Source of the DNA: an uncultured Vicinamibacterales bacterium | GTDB taxonomy: Bacteria; Acidobacteriota; Vicinamibacteria; Vicinamibacterales; UBA8438 | NCBI GenBank assembly: GCA_958295905.1 | Contig: OY282382.1 | Coordinates: forward strand, 4,832,910 to 4,896,909 | Reading direction: 5' to 3' | DNA length: 64,000 nt | In this document: positions 42,685 through 53,274 of the stretch, one piece after another | Position numbering within the stretch: position 1 is the first letter of the stretch | How the letters are laid out: each line of letters starts with the position of its first letter | Notes under the pieces: generated by a model | The model's input: the letters and a program-made list of their open reading frames with translations, nothing else | The model's database searches: none | Told to the model about the DNA's origin: nothing | Program-made: the position numbers and the translations under genes

Positions 42685-43661
42685 GGTCTCTCCCTCGCTA
42701 CAGGTCTTTGATCCAGTTTCGCCCGTCCCGCCACGTAGCCGCGGCGGGCATGAACCGCCAGTCGATCATCCGCCGTCGTGATCTCGATGGGGTGCCACCC
42801 CCGCCGGAAGCCGGGTCTGAACATCAGCACGTACTGATGCCGCAGCCCCGGCAGCAAGTCCCCCAAGGCCTCAAGCATATCCTCTTCCGTGCCCGTGGCG
42901 CGCGCGCTGCCGCCGGTCCACCGTGCGAGATCCGCAAGCGTTGCCGACAGGGCGCCGCCGTCGGGCCCGCCCGCCCCCCCGGGCCCGCCGCGCCGATCCA
43001 GCCGCCCGCCGACCGTAAGCAGATGCACCGGCACCGAGATGGCGCTCGCCACGCCGGACACCTCTTCCACCGTGCGGCGGCTGCCGGTATCCACGCCATC
43101 GGTCACCACAAGCAGCGCGTGGTGGCGATTGCCGCCCCTGCCCACGAGGGTCGCGGTGTCGGCCACCGCGTCATAGAGCGAGGTCTGGCCGTACGGTCGC
43201 CCCGTCAGGTCCACCGCCCCGAACCGATCCAGATCTTCGGTGAACGGCACGAGCTCCCGCAACGAGGAGTCGAACGCGAAAAGCGCGGCCTCGTCACGGC
43301 CGCGCCGCAACGAGCCGACGATCGCCCTCACAGCGCGCCGGGCGCGCGCGATGTTGCCGTCGATCGCCATGCTTCCGCTCACGTCGAGCAGCACCGCGAC
43401 GCGGAGCGGCGCATCGCTCTCGACGACGGTGCGGATGGGCCGTCCGAACCCGCTGTCCACGAGCCGAAAGTCCGGGCAGGCGAGACCGCGCACGATGCGC
43501 CCCCGGGGGTCGCGAACGGAGACTTGGACCGTCACCATGTCGACCCCGGCGCTGAATACCGGCGCGGCATCCCGCGTGACCGCGGACGTCGTGGGCTGCC
43601 CCGCCCACGCCGGGGCGGACAGCAGCAACAGGCCGAGCATCGACAGCTTCACGCCGGACAT
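42675..43661 (-). CDS. Acidobacterial-type VWFA-related secreted protein
   Basis: 328 residues with a signal peptide (to PAWAGQP). The opening VSVRDPRGRIVRGLACPDFRLVDSG and the MIDAS-type motif LDVSGSMAIDGNIARARRAV match the VWFA-related proteins first defined in Acidobacteria (TIGR03436, from memory). The rest includes VVTDGVDTGSRRTVEEV and the closing HPIEITTADDRLAVHARRGY. These proteins probably bind metal-dependent protein partners in the envelope. A Gly-rich loop (GGPGGAGGPDGG) is inserted near residue 228. Cotranscribed with the OmpA gene. Confidence 0.88.
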   Translation of the reverse strand: MSGVKLSMLGLLLLSAPAWAGQPTTSAVTRDAAPVFSAGVDMVTVQVSVRDPRGRIVRGLACPDFRLVDSGFGRPIRTVVESDAPLRVAVLLDVSGSMAIDGNIARARRAVRAIVGSLRRGRDEAALFAFDSSLRELVPFTEDLDRFGAVDLTGRPYGQTSLYDAVADTATLVGRGGNRHHALLVVTDGVDTGSRRTVEEVSGVASAISVPVHLLTVGGRLDRRGGPGGAGGPDGGALSATLADLARWTGGSARATGTEEDMLEALGDLLPGLRHQYVLMFRPGFRRGWHPIEITTADDRLAVHARRGYVAGRAKLDQRPVARERPCE

Positions 43662-43884
43662 GTGCGCAATCGGTTCCGTGGACCTCCGCCAACGCCTTCA
43701 CACTGATTCTAAGGGTTTCCCGCCGGTTGCGCACAAGCTATTGCCGCCTTGGCCGTGATACGGAGGGGAACCCGCAGCAGCGGGAGAAAGCCCCGCCGCA
43801 GGCGACGCGGCCCGAACCGCGTCGCTCCGCGGCCCCCCATGCCCGGCCGGCCCGCTCGTTCACGCCTTGCCGCACGGGCGCCCC

Positions 43885-43968
43885 CCTTCTCATGAGGCTC
43901 CGGCCGTCGATGATGTCCCCGTTCAGGATCAACCGCTCGCACTGGAGGTGCCTGAGGAAGTGGTTGAC
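43885..43968 (-). pseudogene. Remnant of a metallophosphoesterase (LpxH2-like)
   Basis: A 28-codon stretch reads VNHFLRHLQCERLILNGDIIDGRSLMRR, matching the FLRHxxCExLxLxGDIIDGxxLRRR segment of UDP-2,3-diacylglucosamine-type phosphoesterases. Neither the upstream metal-binding DxH nor any downstream part is present, so only a fragment survives. The rest of 43662-44099 shows no gene. Confidence 0.55.
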
Positions 43969-43983
43969 CCCGCCGGCGCGGCA

Positions 43984-44091
43984 CTCGGGGGTGCTTTTGT
44001 GGCGGCTGGCAACGCCACGTGGCGGTCGAGCGCCGACTCGGCGGGCTGGTTGCAGCTCGGGGGTGCTTCCGTGGCGGCTGGCAACACCACG
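43984..44091. repeat. 36-bp direct repeat, period 72
   Basis: CTCGGGGGTGCTT, two variable bases, then GTGGCGGCTGGCAAC and CCACG occur at 43984-44019 and 44056-44091. The second copy ends nine bases before the 3' end of the DUF218 gene. Confidence 0.7.
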
Positions 44092-44099
44092 GACCGGAA

Positions 44100-44753
44100 T
44101 CAGGAGAGGGCGGCCGGGTCCAGGAGCCGGGCCACCTCGCACGACGCCGCGCGCGCGGCGGGGGGGACCGCGCACGGCTCGATGTCCCCGGCCGCGCCGT
44201 ACGCGTCCAACCGGCGAAGCTCCGCCACGAGCCGCGCGGCGAAGGCGGCCCGGCTCCGATCCAGGTGCTCCATCAGCGAGCCGGCCGGAGGACATCCCCG
44301 CACCTCGACGCCGGGGCGCTGCCGGGCAAAGGTCGCGAGACACCGGCGCATCGCGAAGGCCTTGGCGACCAGCAACGCAGACCGCGGCGTCCAGCCCGCG
44401 GCGTCGAGGCTCTTCATCCCGAACCGTACGTTCTCCAGCGTGTTGCGCGCCTCGACCTCGGTCGTGATTGCGGAGTCCGGCACCCCCCGGCGCACCAGCT
44501 CATCCTTGAAGACGAGGGCTTCCGGCTTGTCGAACACGTGCTCGGTCATCGGACCGGCCCGGCCCGACACGAGCACGCGCGGCGCCCATCCCGCCGCGTA
44601 GAGCTGCGCCGCCCGCCGGGGAACCTCCAGTCCGCGGCTGCCGAATACGAAGATGACGTCGCTGGGCACCGGCGCCCGGGTCAGGCACAGGTAGTTCCAG
44701 ATCGGCTGCAGCAGCCGCGTGTACGCCTCGGCCTCGAGGCTGTCGATTCGCAC
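44100..44753 (-). CDS. YdcF/SanA-like DUF218 protein
   Basis: 217 residues with no signal peptide. DUF218 marks are DVIFVFGSRGLEVPRRAAQL, PRVLVSGRAGP, ITTEVEARNTLENVRFGMK and SALLVAKAFAMRRCLATFA. The family includes ElyC/SanA/YdcF proteins with roles in envelope polymer metabolism, but soluble forms like this one have no assigned reaction. An acidic residue is expected after the first strand, and here the segment reads FVFGS. Confidence 0.85.
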   Translation of the reverse strand: MRIDSLEAEAYTRLLQPIWNYLCLTRAPVPSDVIFVFGSRGLEVPRRAAQLYAAGWAPRVLVSGRAGPMTEHVFDKPEALVFKDELVRRGVPDSAITTEVEARNTLENVRFGMKSLDAAGWTPRSALLVAKAFAMRRCLATFARQRPGVEVRGCPPAGSLMEHLDRSRAAFAARLVAELRRLDAYGAAGDIEPCAVPPAARAASCEVARLLDPAALS

Positions 44754-44787
44754 GCGGATCTTTCTACCACGAGGGACGGGACAGGAG

Positions 44788-44850
44788 CATCCCGCGCTGA
44801 CTGCGCGTGACCTCCCGCCCCCGATTCGAGGGGCGCCACCGACCCCGGTC
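44788..44850 (-). repeat. Dispersed element family A, partial copy 5
   Basis: Begins CATCCCGCGCTGACTGCGCG (terminal repeat with one change) and keeps about 60 bases of the family end, including CGCCCCCGATTCGAGGGG, before similarity is lost. The opposite terminal repeat is missing. Confidence 0.6.
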
Positions 44851-44930
44851 GAACCGACACGGTCCGTACGCTATGATGCATGCAGGATCGTCGACGGCTT
44901 CCGCCCGTTGATCCACACCCGCCGATCATC

Positions 44931-46640
44931 ATGACCGCGTGGTCACATCCCCTCCGTCCCGTCGACAGTGGCGTCGGGCGCACCGAGAGCCCGTGGCGGG
45001 ACACCGCCCCGCCCGCTCCCGGGGCGGCGGCGCCCGCGGCCCGCGCAGGACGGGCGCGGTGGATCGGATGGGCGCTCTGCATCCTGCTCGCCACCGCCGC
45101 CCCGGGCGGCGGTCAGCCCGATCCGGAACGGTTGACGGTCATCTCGCGGGACGGCCGGCGCTTCCTCCCCACGGTCACCATCGGCGGGCGCACGATGGTC
45201 GCCGTGGCCGATCTCATGGCACCGTTCGGCCTCCGCCCGGGCGACGACCGGCGACCCGGGCGGCTGACGCTCCTGCGGGGGACGGCGGTGATGGTGCTGA
45301 CGGCGAACGACGGGATCGTCTCCGCCGCGGGGCGCCTCGAGTCGCTCAGCACCCCCCCGGTCGAGCGCAGGGGCATCTGGTACGTCCCGATCGACTTCAT
45401 CGGACGCGCGCTTCCCCTGGTATCCGATCGACCGGTCGAGTTGAGATCCCGCTCGGGGCTGGTGCTCCTCGGCGACGTCCGGGTCCCCCAGGTGGCCGCC
45501 CGCTATCGGCGCACGGGACCGGGGTCTCGGCTGCGCCTCATGGTCACCCCGGCCTTCGAACCCCGCATCGAGCGGGCGGCCGACCGGCTGTTCGTCACCT
45601 TCGAGGCCGACGCCGTGGACCTTGTGCTGCGCGATTTTTTCGCCGACGATCTGCTCCGGCGGGTGCTCGTGGACGACCGCCGCGCCCGACTGGAGCTCGA
45701 GCTCGGCGACGCGTTCGGGAGCTATACGGCGACCCGCGCGCCGGCCCTCGCCGGCAGTCTGGACGTGGAGATCGATCTGACGCCGGCCGCGGCCCGCGCC
45801 GCCCCCCCGGCCGCGCCCGATCCGCGCCCCGCCGGCGGGGCGGAAGAAGAAGGCGCCGAGCTGCCGACCCTGGCGGATCTCACGCTGCCGTCGACGATTC
45901 GGGCCATCGCCATCGATCCGGGACACGGCGGCACCGATGCCGGGACGCGCGGGCCCGAAGGCACGCTGGAAAAGGACGTCACCCTCGGTATCGCCCGCCG
46001 GCTGCAAGCCGCCGTTCAACGCCGGCTCGGGCTGCGGGTCGTGTTGACCCGCTCCGGCGACACGACCGTGTCGCTGGACGAACGCGCGGCCATCGCCAAC
46101 AACAATCGTGCGGACCTGTTCATCAGCCTCCACGCGAACGCGTCGATGCGGGAGACCGCCTCGGGGGCCGAGGTCTTCTATCTCAGCCCGACCGAGTACG
46201 ACCAGGAACCGGGCGATGTGCGGACCGGCGGCGGCGAACGGATTCCGGTGGTCGGCGGGGGCACGCGGATACTCGATATCGTGCGCTGGGAACGGGCGCA
46301 GCTCCGCTTCGTGGATCGGTCGGCCCGATGGGCGCAGACGGTCGCCGAGGAGCTGCGGGATCGACTGCCGATGAGCCCGCGGGGCGTGCAGCAGGCGCCG
46401 CTCCGGGTGCTCGTCGGCGCCAACATGCCGGCCGCCCTGGTCGAAATAGGGTTCATCTCGAATCCCGATCAGGAGGTCCAGCTCGTCTCTCCGGCCTTTC
46501 AGGACGCCGTCGTGGAGGGACTGCTGCGCAGCATCGTCCGATTCCGCGAGCTGGTGGAACAGGGCTTTCCCGCCGACGATCCGTTCGGCGAGGATGACGC
46601 GCCGGACGATCCGGAGGAGATCCGGAGGCCGGTCCCGTGA
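44931..46640 (+). CDS. N-acetylmuramoyl-L-alanine amidase (AmiC-like) with N-terminal beta domains
   Basis: 569 residues from the ATG at 44931. A long N-terminus with a hydrophobic signal ([19 protein letters not shown]) is followed by a copper-amine-oxidase-N-like/AMIN-like beta region (about 70-290) and a Pro/Ala/Glu linker. The Zn-amidase_3 domain has [20 protein letters not shown] with E at [15 protein letters not shown] and [14 protein letters not shown]. It hydrolyses the amide between MurNAc and the stem peptide during cell separation. It is the first gene of an operon whose genes all overlap by four bases. Confidence 0.9.
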   Translation: MTAWSHPLRPVDSGVGRTESPWRDTAPPAPGAAAPAARAGRARWIGWALCILLATAAPGGGQPDPERLTVISRDGRRFLPTVTIGGRTMVAVADLMAPFGLRPGDDRRPGRLTLLRGTAVMVLTANDGIVSAAGRLESLSTPPVERRGIWYVPIDFIGRALPLVSDRPVELRSRSGLVLLGDVRVPQVAARYRRTGPGSRLRLMVTPAFEPRIERAADRLFVTFEADAVDLVLRDFFADDLLRRVLVDDRRARLELELGDAFGSYTATRAPALAGSLDVEIDLTPAAARAAPPAAPDPRPAGGAEEEGAELPTLADLTLPSTIRAIAIDPGHGGTDAGTRGPEGTLEKDVTLGIARRLQAAVQRRLGLRVVLTRSGDTTVSLDERAAIANNNRADLFISLHANASMRETASGAEVFYLSPTEYDQEPGDVRTGGGERIPVVGGGTRILDIVRWERAQLRFVDRSARWAQTVAEELRDRLPMSPRGVQQAPLRVLVGANMPAALVEIGFISNPDQEVQLVSPAFQDAVVEGLLRSIVRFRELVEQGFPADDPFGEDDAPDDPEEIRRPVP

Positions 46641-47269
46641 GCCGCCGAACCTGGACGGGGAAAATCGCGTTCGGCGCCGCCGCGCTGGCCGCCGCCTGGG
46701 TGCTGTTCGTCGGGCTGCCTCGATGGTACCCGGCCGAAGAGTCCGCGGCCCCGATCGGGGCGGCGGCGGATCCGTCGACAGGCGGTACGCTGACCGTCGC
46801 GACGCTGTTCTACGTGTCCGACGACGGCATGCGGCTCGTCGGATCTCCGCTCCGATTGGCGCGCCGGGCGAACCCGACGGCGCAGGCCCGGGTCATCCTC
46901 GAAGCCCAGCTCGCGGACCCGCCGGACCCGCTCCTCTCGCCGATCCCCCCCGGCACCGCCCTGCGCGCGGTCTATCTCGCCGAAGACGGCGAGGCGTTCG
47001 TCGATCTCTCCGAGGAGATCGTGCTCGGGCATTCCGGCGGGTCCCGGGAAGAGTTGTTCACGGTATACTCCATCGTGAACGCCCTGACCATGAATATCGC
47101 CTCCGTCGACGCCGTGCAGATCCTGGTCGACGGCGTCGAGGTCGACACGTTGGTCGGACACGTGGATCTGCAGCGCCCCCTGAAACAGAACATCGATCTG
47201 CTCGAAGCCCCGGACACCGACTGGATGCCGGCCGAAGACGCGTCACCCGACCCGGATCGTTCGTCATGA
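46637..47269 (+). CDS. GerMN-domain membrane-anchored protein
   Basis: 210 residues from a GTG overlapping the amidase stop (GTGA). One N-terminal membrane segment (residues 10-27) is followed by the GerMN domain: [56 protein letters not shown] and [23 protein letters not shown]. GerMN proteins occur beside cell-wall amidases in many non-sporulating bacteria and probably assist wall turnover. Confidence 0.88.
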   Translation: MSRRTWTGKIAFGAAALAAAWVLFVGLPRWYPAEESAAPIGAAADPSTGGTLTVATLFYVSDDGMRLVGSPLRLARRANPTAQARVILEAQLADPPDPLLSPIPPGTALRAVYLAEDGEAFVDLSEEIVLGHSGGSREELFTVYSIVNALTMNIASVDAVQILVDGVEVDTLVGHVDLQRPLKQNIDLLEAPDTDWMPAEDASPDPDRSS

Positions 47270-48000
47270 CCTCTACCGCCCGCGACGATGCACGGCCCTC
47301 CGATCAGCTCCGGCCGACCCGCTTGACCCCGCACTATCTCGATCACCCCGAAGGATCGGTCCTCATCGAGGCCGGCCGCACCCGGGTCATCTGCACCGCG
47401 AGCATCGAAGACAAGGTGCCTCCGTTCCTCCGCGGCGCCGGCAAGGGCTGGGTGACGGCCGAGTACGGAATGCTGCCGCGGGCCACGGCGACGCGCACCG
47501 CCCGCGAGGCGACCCGCGGCAAGCCAAGCGGACGCACCCAGGAGATCCAACGCCTCATCGGCCGCTCGCTGCGCGCGGTCACGACCCTCGAAGCACTCGG
47601 TGAACGGACCATCTGGATCGACTGCGACGTCATCCAGGCCGACGGCGGAACCCGCACCGCGTCGATCACCGGCGCATTCGTCGCGCTCGTCTTCGCGTTG
47701 CGGCGGCTTCGGGAACGCGGCGCGATCAAACGCATGCCGCTGACGGACCACGTCGCCGCGATCAGCGTCGGGATCGTCGGCGGCCGCCCTTTGCTCGACC
47801 TCGCCTACGAGGAAGACTCGAACGCGGAAGTCGACATGAACGTGGTCATGACCGGGGACGGCCGCTTCATCGAGGTGCAGGGAACGGCCGAAGGCGCGCC
47901 CTTTTCCCGTGCGTCGCACGATGCGCTGCTCGGGCTGGCCGAGAACGGCATACGCCGCCTCGTGGCGATGCAGCGCGAACTGGTCGGGGTTCTGACCTGA
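47266..48000 (+). CDS. rph: Ribonuclease PH
   Basis: 244 residues from an ATG overlapping the GerMN stop (ATGA). This phosphorolytic 3'-5' exonuclease trims tRNA precursors. Motifs are [69 protein letters not shown] and [20 protein letters not shown]. The length is normal. Confidence 0.96.
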   Translation: MTSTARDDARPSDQLRPTRLTPHYLDHPEGSVLIEAGRTRVICTASIEDKVPPFLRGAGKGWVTAEYGMLPRATATRTAREATRGKPSGRTQEIQRLIGRSLRAVTTLEALGERTIWIDCDVIQADGGTRTASITGAFVALVFALRRLRERGAIKRMPLTDHVAAISVGIVGGRPLLDLAYEEDSNAEVDMNVVMTGDGRFIEVQGTAEGAPFSRASHDALLGLAENGIRRLVAMQRELVGVLT

Positions 48001-48614
48001 CCGGGGCCCGTCCGCCGCGGCTGCTCGTCGCCACCACCAATCGCGGCAAGCTCGCGGAGATTCGGAACATCCTCGGGGGGACGCCGGTGACCCTGGGGGC
48101 CCTCGACGACCATCCCGGACTCTCCGAACCGGAGGAGACCGGCACGACCTTCGCGGCCAACGCCCGCCTGAAAGCGCTCCACTACGCCGGGGCGACCGGA
48201 GAGCTCACGGTCGCCGAGGACTCCGGACTCGAAATCGATGCGCTGAACGGCGAGCCGGGGGTGCGCTCGGCGCGGTTCAACGGCGAGTCGTACGCGGACA
48301 AGTTCGCGGCGATCCGGCGGATGCTCGCCGAACGGGGGACGGACACCAGCACGGCGCGTTTCGTCTGCGCGCTCGCCCTCGCGCGCGCCGGCGGCATCCT
48401 GTGGGAGACCGCCGGCATCGTCGAGGGACGCCTGCAACTGCCCCCCAGCGGCGGCGCGGGGTTCGGCTACGACCCCATCTTCCACTACCCCCCCTACGGC
48501 CGCACGCTGGCCGAGGTGACGCCGGAAGAAAAGGCGGCCGTCAGCCATCGCGGGCAGGCGTTCCGGCGGCTTCGCCGATACCTGGCGACCCCGCCTGCGG
48601 CAGCGCTATGGTGA
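47997..48614 (+). CDS. rdgB: dITP/XTP pyrophosphatase (HAM1/RdgB)
   Basis: 205 residues if translation begins at the CTG at 47997, which overlaps the rph stop (CTGA) and has GGGG seven bases upstream. No ATG, GTG or TTG exists in frame before the conserved start [18 protein letters not shown]; the GTG at 48087 would remove it. Other motifs are [37 protein letters not shown] and [11 protein letters not shown]. It hydrolyses non-canonical purine triphosphates. The last 74 bases overlap the convergent phoR gene. Confidence 0.92.
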   Translation: MTGARPPRLLVATTNRGKLAEIRNILGGTPVTLGALDDHPGLSEPEETGTTFAANARLKALHYAGATGELTVAEDSGLEIDALNGEPGVRSARFNGESYADKFAAIRRMLAERGTDTSTARFVCALALARAGGILWETAGIVEGRLQLPPSGGAGFGYDPIFHYPPYGRTLAEVTPEEKAAVSHRGQAFRRLRRYLATPPAAALW

Positions 48615-49968
48615 ACATCGTCCCGCCGCCGTCCCGGTTGCCCGCCCGCACCGACCCCTCGTGCAGGCCGACGAGGTGCTTGACGATGGCCAGCCCGAGC
48701 CCGGTTCCCCCCGGGTTGCGGGACCGCGCGTCGTCCACGCGGTAGAACCGCTCGAAGATCCGGGTCAGGTCCGTATCGGGAATCCCCGGGCCGCGGTCGG
48801 CGACGGTGATGCGGACGGCGCCGTCCTGCGCGGTGGCCCCGAGCTCGATGGCGCTGTCGTCCGGGGCGTAGTTGACGGCGTTCTCGACGAGGTTGCGGAT
48901 GACGTGGTGGAGCTTGACGGGATCGGCGAGGACCGTCCCCGCGTCCGGGGCGACGGAAGTCCTGACCTCCAGGCGCTTGCTCTCGACCACCGGCGCGAGC
49001 TCGCCGGCCGCCGAGCCGAACGCCGCCTCCAGGACGCAGGGGGTCAGCGCCAGCTCTTCCTGGCCCGCATCGAGACGGGCGAGCCGCAGCAGATCGCTGA
49101 CCAGACGCTCCATCCGCGCGCTGTTTCTGGCGATTATCGCCACGAAGCGCTGCTCCTCGGGCCCCGCCTCTTCGAGGAGGGCTTCGACCCCGCCCCGGAT
49201 CGCGGTGAGGGGCGTCCGCAGCTCGTGCGACACGTTGGCGACGAAGTCCTGCCGCACCTGATCCGCCCGCCGAAACTCCGTGACGTCGTGGAGAACGAGC
49301 GCCACACCCCGCTCGCCGTTGGCCAGGAAGGGCCGCGCATTGGCCAGGAGCACCTTGGGGGGGTCGGTATTCAACGTCACCTCGCGCCCCGGCTCGGCGT
49401 CGCCCGCCACCGCCGCGGCAATGACCCGGGTCACTTCCGGATGCCGGATCAACTCCACGTGGAGGCGCCCGGCCGGATCGCGGTCGATACCGAGCATGCG
49501 CTTGACGGACTCGTTGGCGATCTGCACCCGGCCCTGCTCGTCGATCACCAGGACCCCTTCGACCATCCCCCCCAGAATGGCGTCGGTCCGCGTCTGCTGG
49601 CCGGACAGGTGCTCCACTTGGCGGGCCAGCTCACGCGCCGCCTGATCGAGCGCCCGCGCCATGACCCCCAGCTCGTCGTCCCCATGCTCGCGCCCGACCG
49701 GAAACGGCGTCCCGGCCGTATAGCGCCGGGCCGTTTCGGTGAGGGCCCGGACCCGCCGCTGGAGCCGGGTGGAGGCGGACCGGGCTACCGCCAGGGCCGC
49801 CCCCACCGCCACCAGGAACCCGGCCGCGAGCCCGCGGACCAAGGGTTCGAACCCGTCCTCGACACCGGTCGACGGCGGGCGCGCCGACGGGGCGACGAGC
49901 GCCGCGGCGACCAGGGCCGCGACGGCGACGGCCATCGACGTCAGGAACAACCGGGTCGGGAGCCTCAC
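48541..49968 (-). CDS. phoR: Phosphate-regulon type sensor histidine kinase
   Basis: 475 residues. Two N-terminal membrane segments (about 8-26 and 42-62) lead into a HAMP-like region, a PAS domain ([20 protein letters not shown]), the dimerisation box [16 protein letters not shown] with the phosphorylated H248, and the ATPase domain with [26 protein letters not shown] and [13 protein letters not shown]. Placed after phoU and phoB, it should sense phosphate status through the Pst transporter and phosphorylate PhoB. Its 3' end lies inside rdgB on the other strand. Confidence 0.92.
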   Translation of the reverse strand: MRLPTRLFLTSMAVAVAALVAAALVAPSARPPSTGVEDGFEPLVRGLAAGFLVAVGAALAVARSASTRLQRRVRALTETARRYTAGTPFPVGREHGDDELGVMARALDQAARELARQVEHLSGQQTRTDAILGGMVEGVLVIDEQGRVQIANESVKRMLGIDRDPAGRLHVELIRHPEVTRVIAAAVAGDAEPGREVTLNTDPPKVLLANARPFLANGERGVALVLHDVTEFRRADQVRQDFVANVSHELRTPLTAIRGGVEALLEEAGPEEQRFVAIIARNSARMERLVSDLLRLARLDAGQEELALTPCVLEAAFGSAAGELAPVVESKRLEVRTSVAPDAGTVLADPVKLHHVIRNLVENAVNYAPDDSAIELGATAQDGAVRITVADRGPGIPDTDLTRIFERFYRVDDARSRNPGGTGLGLAIVKHLVGLHEGSVRAGNRDGGGTMFTIALPQAGSPGIGEAAGTPARDG

Positions 49969-50014
49969 GAGACCTTGACCGGGTGGGCGGAGGGAGGCGG
50001 CGGTCCGGAGACCG

Positions 50015-50695
<681 letters not shown>

Positions 50696-50725
50696 CGGCA
50701 ATGGGTCTCGGAACCGCCGGCTCGC

Positions 50726-51424
50726 TCACTCCTCCCGGCGCGGCGCGGGATCGGCCCCGCGGGGTCCGCCGTCGCGCCCGTGATGGCGGACGTCGCGTCC
50801 GGACGCGATGAAGATGGCCTCTTCGGCGATGTTCGTGGCGTGATCGCCGATCCGCTCGAGATGTCTGGAAATGAGGAGGAGCTCGAGCGCGGACTGGGTT
50901 ACCTGGGCATCGGAGCACATGATCCCGATCAGCTCGCGGAACACCCGCTCCTTGAGCCGGTCCACGGAATCATCGCGATCGAGGACCTCCCGGGCCAGCC
51001 GGCTGTCCTGCCGCACGAAGGCGTTCAGGGAGTCGCGCAGCATGCCCTGGGCGATGTCCGCCATTCGGGGAACGTCGATCAGGGGCTTGACCGCGGGATG
51101 CTCCAGGTACCGGAGGGTCGCTTCGGCGACGTTGATCGCGAAGTCGCCGATGCGTTCCAGATCGCTGTTTATCTTGACGCCGGACACCACCACCCGCAGA
51201 TCCGTCGCCACCGGCTGGTGCAGCGCAAGCAACCGGAAGCACCGCTCGTCGATCTCGATGTGCAGCCGGTTGATCGGATCGTCTCCGGCCAGCACCTGCT
51301 CGACCAGCTCGTGGTCGCGGTCCACCAGCGACTGCACCGAGGCGCGCACCTGCTCCTCGACGGCACCGGCCATCACCAGCAACCGCTCCTTGAGGTGGTC
51401 GAGATCGTCCTGGAAGTGCGGCAT
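50726..51424 (-). CDS. phoU: Phosphate transport system regulator PhoU
   Basis: 232 residues with two PhoU three-helix repeats: MPHFQDDLDHLKERLLVMAG at the start, ATDLRVVVSGVKINSDLERI with GDFAINVAEA, and in the second repeat LLLISRHLERIGDHATNIAE. The metal-binding E/DxxxD positions are kept. It negatively controls the PhoR/PhoB pair through PstB. The C-terminal tail (RHHGRDGGPRGADPAPRREE) is an extension. It lies 20 bases after pstB. Confidence 0.95.
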   Translation of the reverse strand: MPHFQDDLDHLKERLLVMAGAVEEQVRASVQSLVDRDHELVEQVLAGDDPINRLHIEIDERCFRLLALHQPVATDLRVVVSGVKINSDLERIGDFAINVAEATLRYLEHPAVKPLIDVPRMADIAQGMLRDSLNAFVRQDSRLAREVLDRDDSVDRLKERVFRELIGIMCSDAQVTQSALELLLISRHLERIGDHATNIAEEAIFIASGRDVRHHGRDGGPRGADPAPRREE

Positions 51425-51444
51425 CGAGCCCTCGACGATCCGTT

Positions 51445-52272
51445 TTACCCCAGCCGGCCGGTCACGTAGTCTTCGGTCAGCTTCCGGGCCGGAGCCGTGA
51501 AGATCCGGCTCGTCAGGTCGTGCTCCACCAGCTTGCCCAGCCAGAAGAACGCGGTGCCGTCCGAGACGCGGGCGGCCTGCTGCATGTTGTGCGTCACGAT
51601 GACGATGGTATAACGGCGCCTGAGTTGATAGACCAGCTCCTCGATGCGCTGCGTCGCGATGGGATCGAGCGTCGACGCCGGTTCGTCCATCAGCAGGATG
51701 TCCGGCTCGACGGCCAGCGCCCGCGCGATGCACAACCGCTGCTGCTGGCCGCCGGACAGGGTGAGAGCCGACTCCCGCAGCCGGTCGCGCACCTCGTCCC
51801 ACAGGGCGGCCGCCCGCAGGCTGGCTTCGACCCGATCCTCCAGCTCGGCCCGCGACTCGGTCAGGCGATTGATGCGCAATCCGTAGGCGACGTTCTCGAA
51901 AACCGATTTGGGAAACGGATTCGATTTCTGGAACACCATGCCGACGCGGCGCCGCACCTCCACCGGATCGGTATCCGGGGCATAGATGTCCCGCCCGTCG
52001 ATGGCGACGGTTCCGGTCACCCGGGTCGCCGGAATGATCTCGTTCATCCGGTTCAACGCCCGCAAGAACGTGCTCTTGCCGCATCCCGAGGGCCCGATGC
52101 ATGCCGTGACCTGGTGGGCGGGGATGCGCATCGACACGTTGTCGAGGGCCCGCGTCCCGCCGTAGAAGCAACTCAGGTTGTTGACCTCGACTTTCGTCCC
52201 GGTATCGACGACCCCGCCGCCGCGCGCCGCGACGTCGGCCAGGGAGGGTATCGCCATGCTGCGTGAGGCCAT
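51445..52272 (-). CDS. pstB: Phosphate ABC transporter ATP-binding protein
   Basis: 275 residues. Motifs are Walker [10 protein letters not shown], the PstB-specific [13 protein letters not shown] and [24 protein letters not shown], signature [15 protein letters not shown], Walker [14 protein letters not shown] and the histidine switch VTHNM. The ATG at 52257 is an alternative start. It energises phosphate import with PstC and PstA. It is separated from pstA by 156 bases holding a family B repeat. Confidence 0.96.
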   Translation of the reverse strand: MASRSMAIPSLADVAARGGGVVDTGTKVEVNNLSCFYGGTRALDNVSMRIPAHQVTACIGPSGCGKSTFLRALNRMNEIIPATRVTGTVAIDGRDIYAPDTDPVEVRRRVGMVFQKSNPFPKSVFENVAYGLRINRLTESRAELEDRVEASLRAAALWDEVRDRLRESALTLSGGQQQRLCIARALAVEPDILLMDEPASTLDPIATQRIEELVYQLRRRYTIVIVTHNMQQAARVSDGTAFFWLGKLVEHDLTSRIFTAPARKLTEDYVTGRLG

Positions 52273-52333
52273 TGTCCAGGAGCCCGCGCCGCAAGCCCCG
52301 CTGCGTTCGACCGGCGCCGCGGCCGCCAGCCCG

Positions 52334-52432
52334 GAGAGCGCCGCCTGCGGCTCCGCTCACCGCCCAACCAACCCTCCAGGGGGTCGGCGCCTCCGGGGGG
52401 AGGCGGCGCCGTTCTACGGCGCAGACTCCTAG
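52334..52432 (-). repeat. Dispersed repeat family B, copy 4, inserted in the pst operon
   Basis: On the minus strand it starts TAGGAGTCTGCGCCGTAGAA, continues with CCTCCCCCCGGAGG, GAGGGTTGGTTGGGCGG and GGAGCCGCAGGCGG. It begins at the pstA stop codon itself (TAG at 52431-52429), so the element abuts or supplies that stop. Confidence 0.78.
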
Positions 52433-53274
52433 CGCCGATATCGGTCCCGCAACCAGGCGGCGAAGCCGTTCATCGCGACCAGCAGGACCAGCAGCACGAT
52501 CATACCGGCAGCCGCGTTCTCCAGAAACGCTTCCTGCGGCCGGGACACCCAGTTGAACACCTGAATCGGCAGCGCCGTGAACGGCGACCAGATGCCGTCC
52601 GGCGCGAACGGCACGTAGGTCAGGGCGCCTATCGTGATCAGGGGCGCCGTCTCCCCGATCGCCCGCGACAGCGCCAGTATCATCCCCGTGAGCATGCCGG
52701 GAAGGGCGACCGGCAGCACCAGATGCCGGACGGTCTGCCACCGCGTCGCCCCCAGGGCATACGACGCCTCCCGCAGCGACGGCGACACCGCCCGCAACGC
52801 TTCCCGCGACGACAGAATCACCACCGGCAGCACCAGCAGGGCCAGGGTGGCGGCGCCGGCCAGGACGCTCCGGCCGAACCCCAGGGTGCGCACGAAGAGC
52901 CCCAACCCCAGGAGCCCGTAGATCACCGACGGCACCCCCGCGAGGTTCGCGATATTGATCTCGATCAGGCGGGCCCACCATCCCCGATCGCCGTATTCCT
53001 CCAGGTAGACGGCCGCCCCCACCCCGATCGGCACCGCCAGCACGATGGTCAGGGCAATCACCCACACCGTGCCGGCGAGCGCCGCGAAGATGCCGGCGTT
53101 CTCGGCGCGGCGCGAGGGAAAGCCCGTCAGGAAGTCCCACGACAACCGCCCCAGCCCGTCACGGAAGATGTCCGCCAGCAGGATCGCGAGCACCAGCAAC
53201 CCGAGCAGGGTGGCCCCCAACCCCAGGCCGTGCAGCGCGAGGTCGGACAGCCGATCCCGCCGCCGACGGGTCAC
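52429..53274 (-). CDS. pstA: Phosphate ABC transporter permease PstA
   Basis: 281 residues from a GTG overlapping the pstC stop (GTGA). About six membrane helices, with the PstA opening [20 protein letters not shown], the EAA-type cytoplasmic loop [22 protein letters not shown] and the end [20 protein letters not shown]. The stop codon coincides with the border of a family B repeat, so the native C-terminus may have been altered; the tail [11 protein letters not shown] looks complete. Confidence 0.94.
   Translation of the reverse strand: MTRRRRDRLSDLALHGLGLGATLLGLLVLAILLADIFRDGLGRLSWDFLTGFPSRRAENAGIFAALAGTVWVIALTIVLAVPIGVGAAVYLEEYGDRGWWARLIEINIANLAGVPSVIYGLLGLGLFVRTLGFGRSVLAGAATLALLVLPVVILSSREALRAVSPSLREASYALGATRWQTVRHLVLPVALPGMLTGMILALSRAIGETAPLITIGALTYVPFAPDGIWSPFTALPIQVFNWVSRPQEAFLENAAAGMIVLLVLLVAMNGFAAWLRDRYRR

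Noticed and set aside
48087-48614. rdgB starting at GTG 48087
   Set aside because: It would remove the substrate-binding TTNRGK segment that is clearly present upstream in the same frame.
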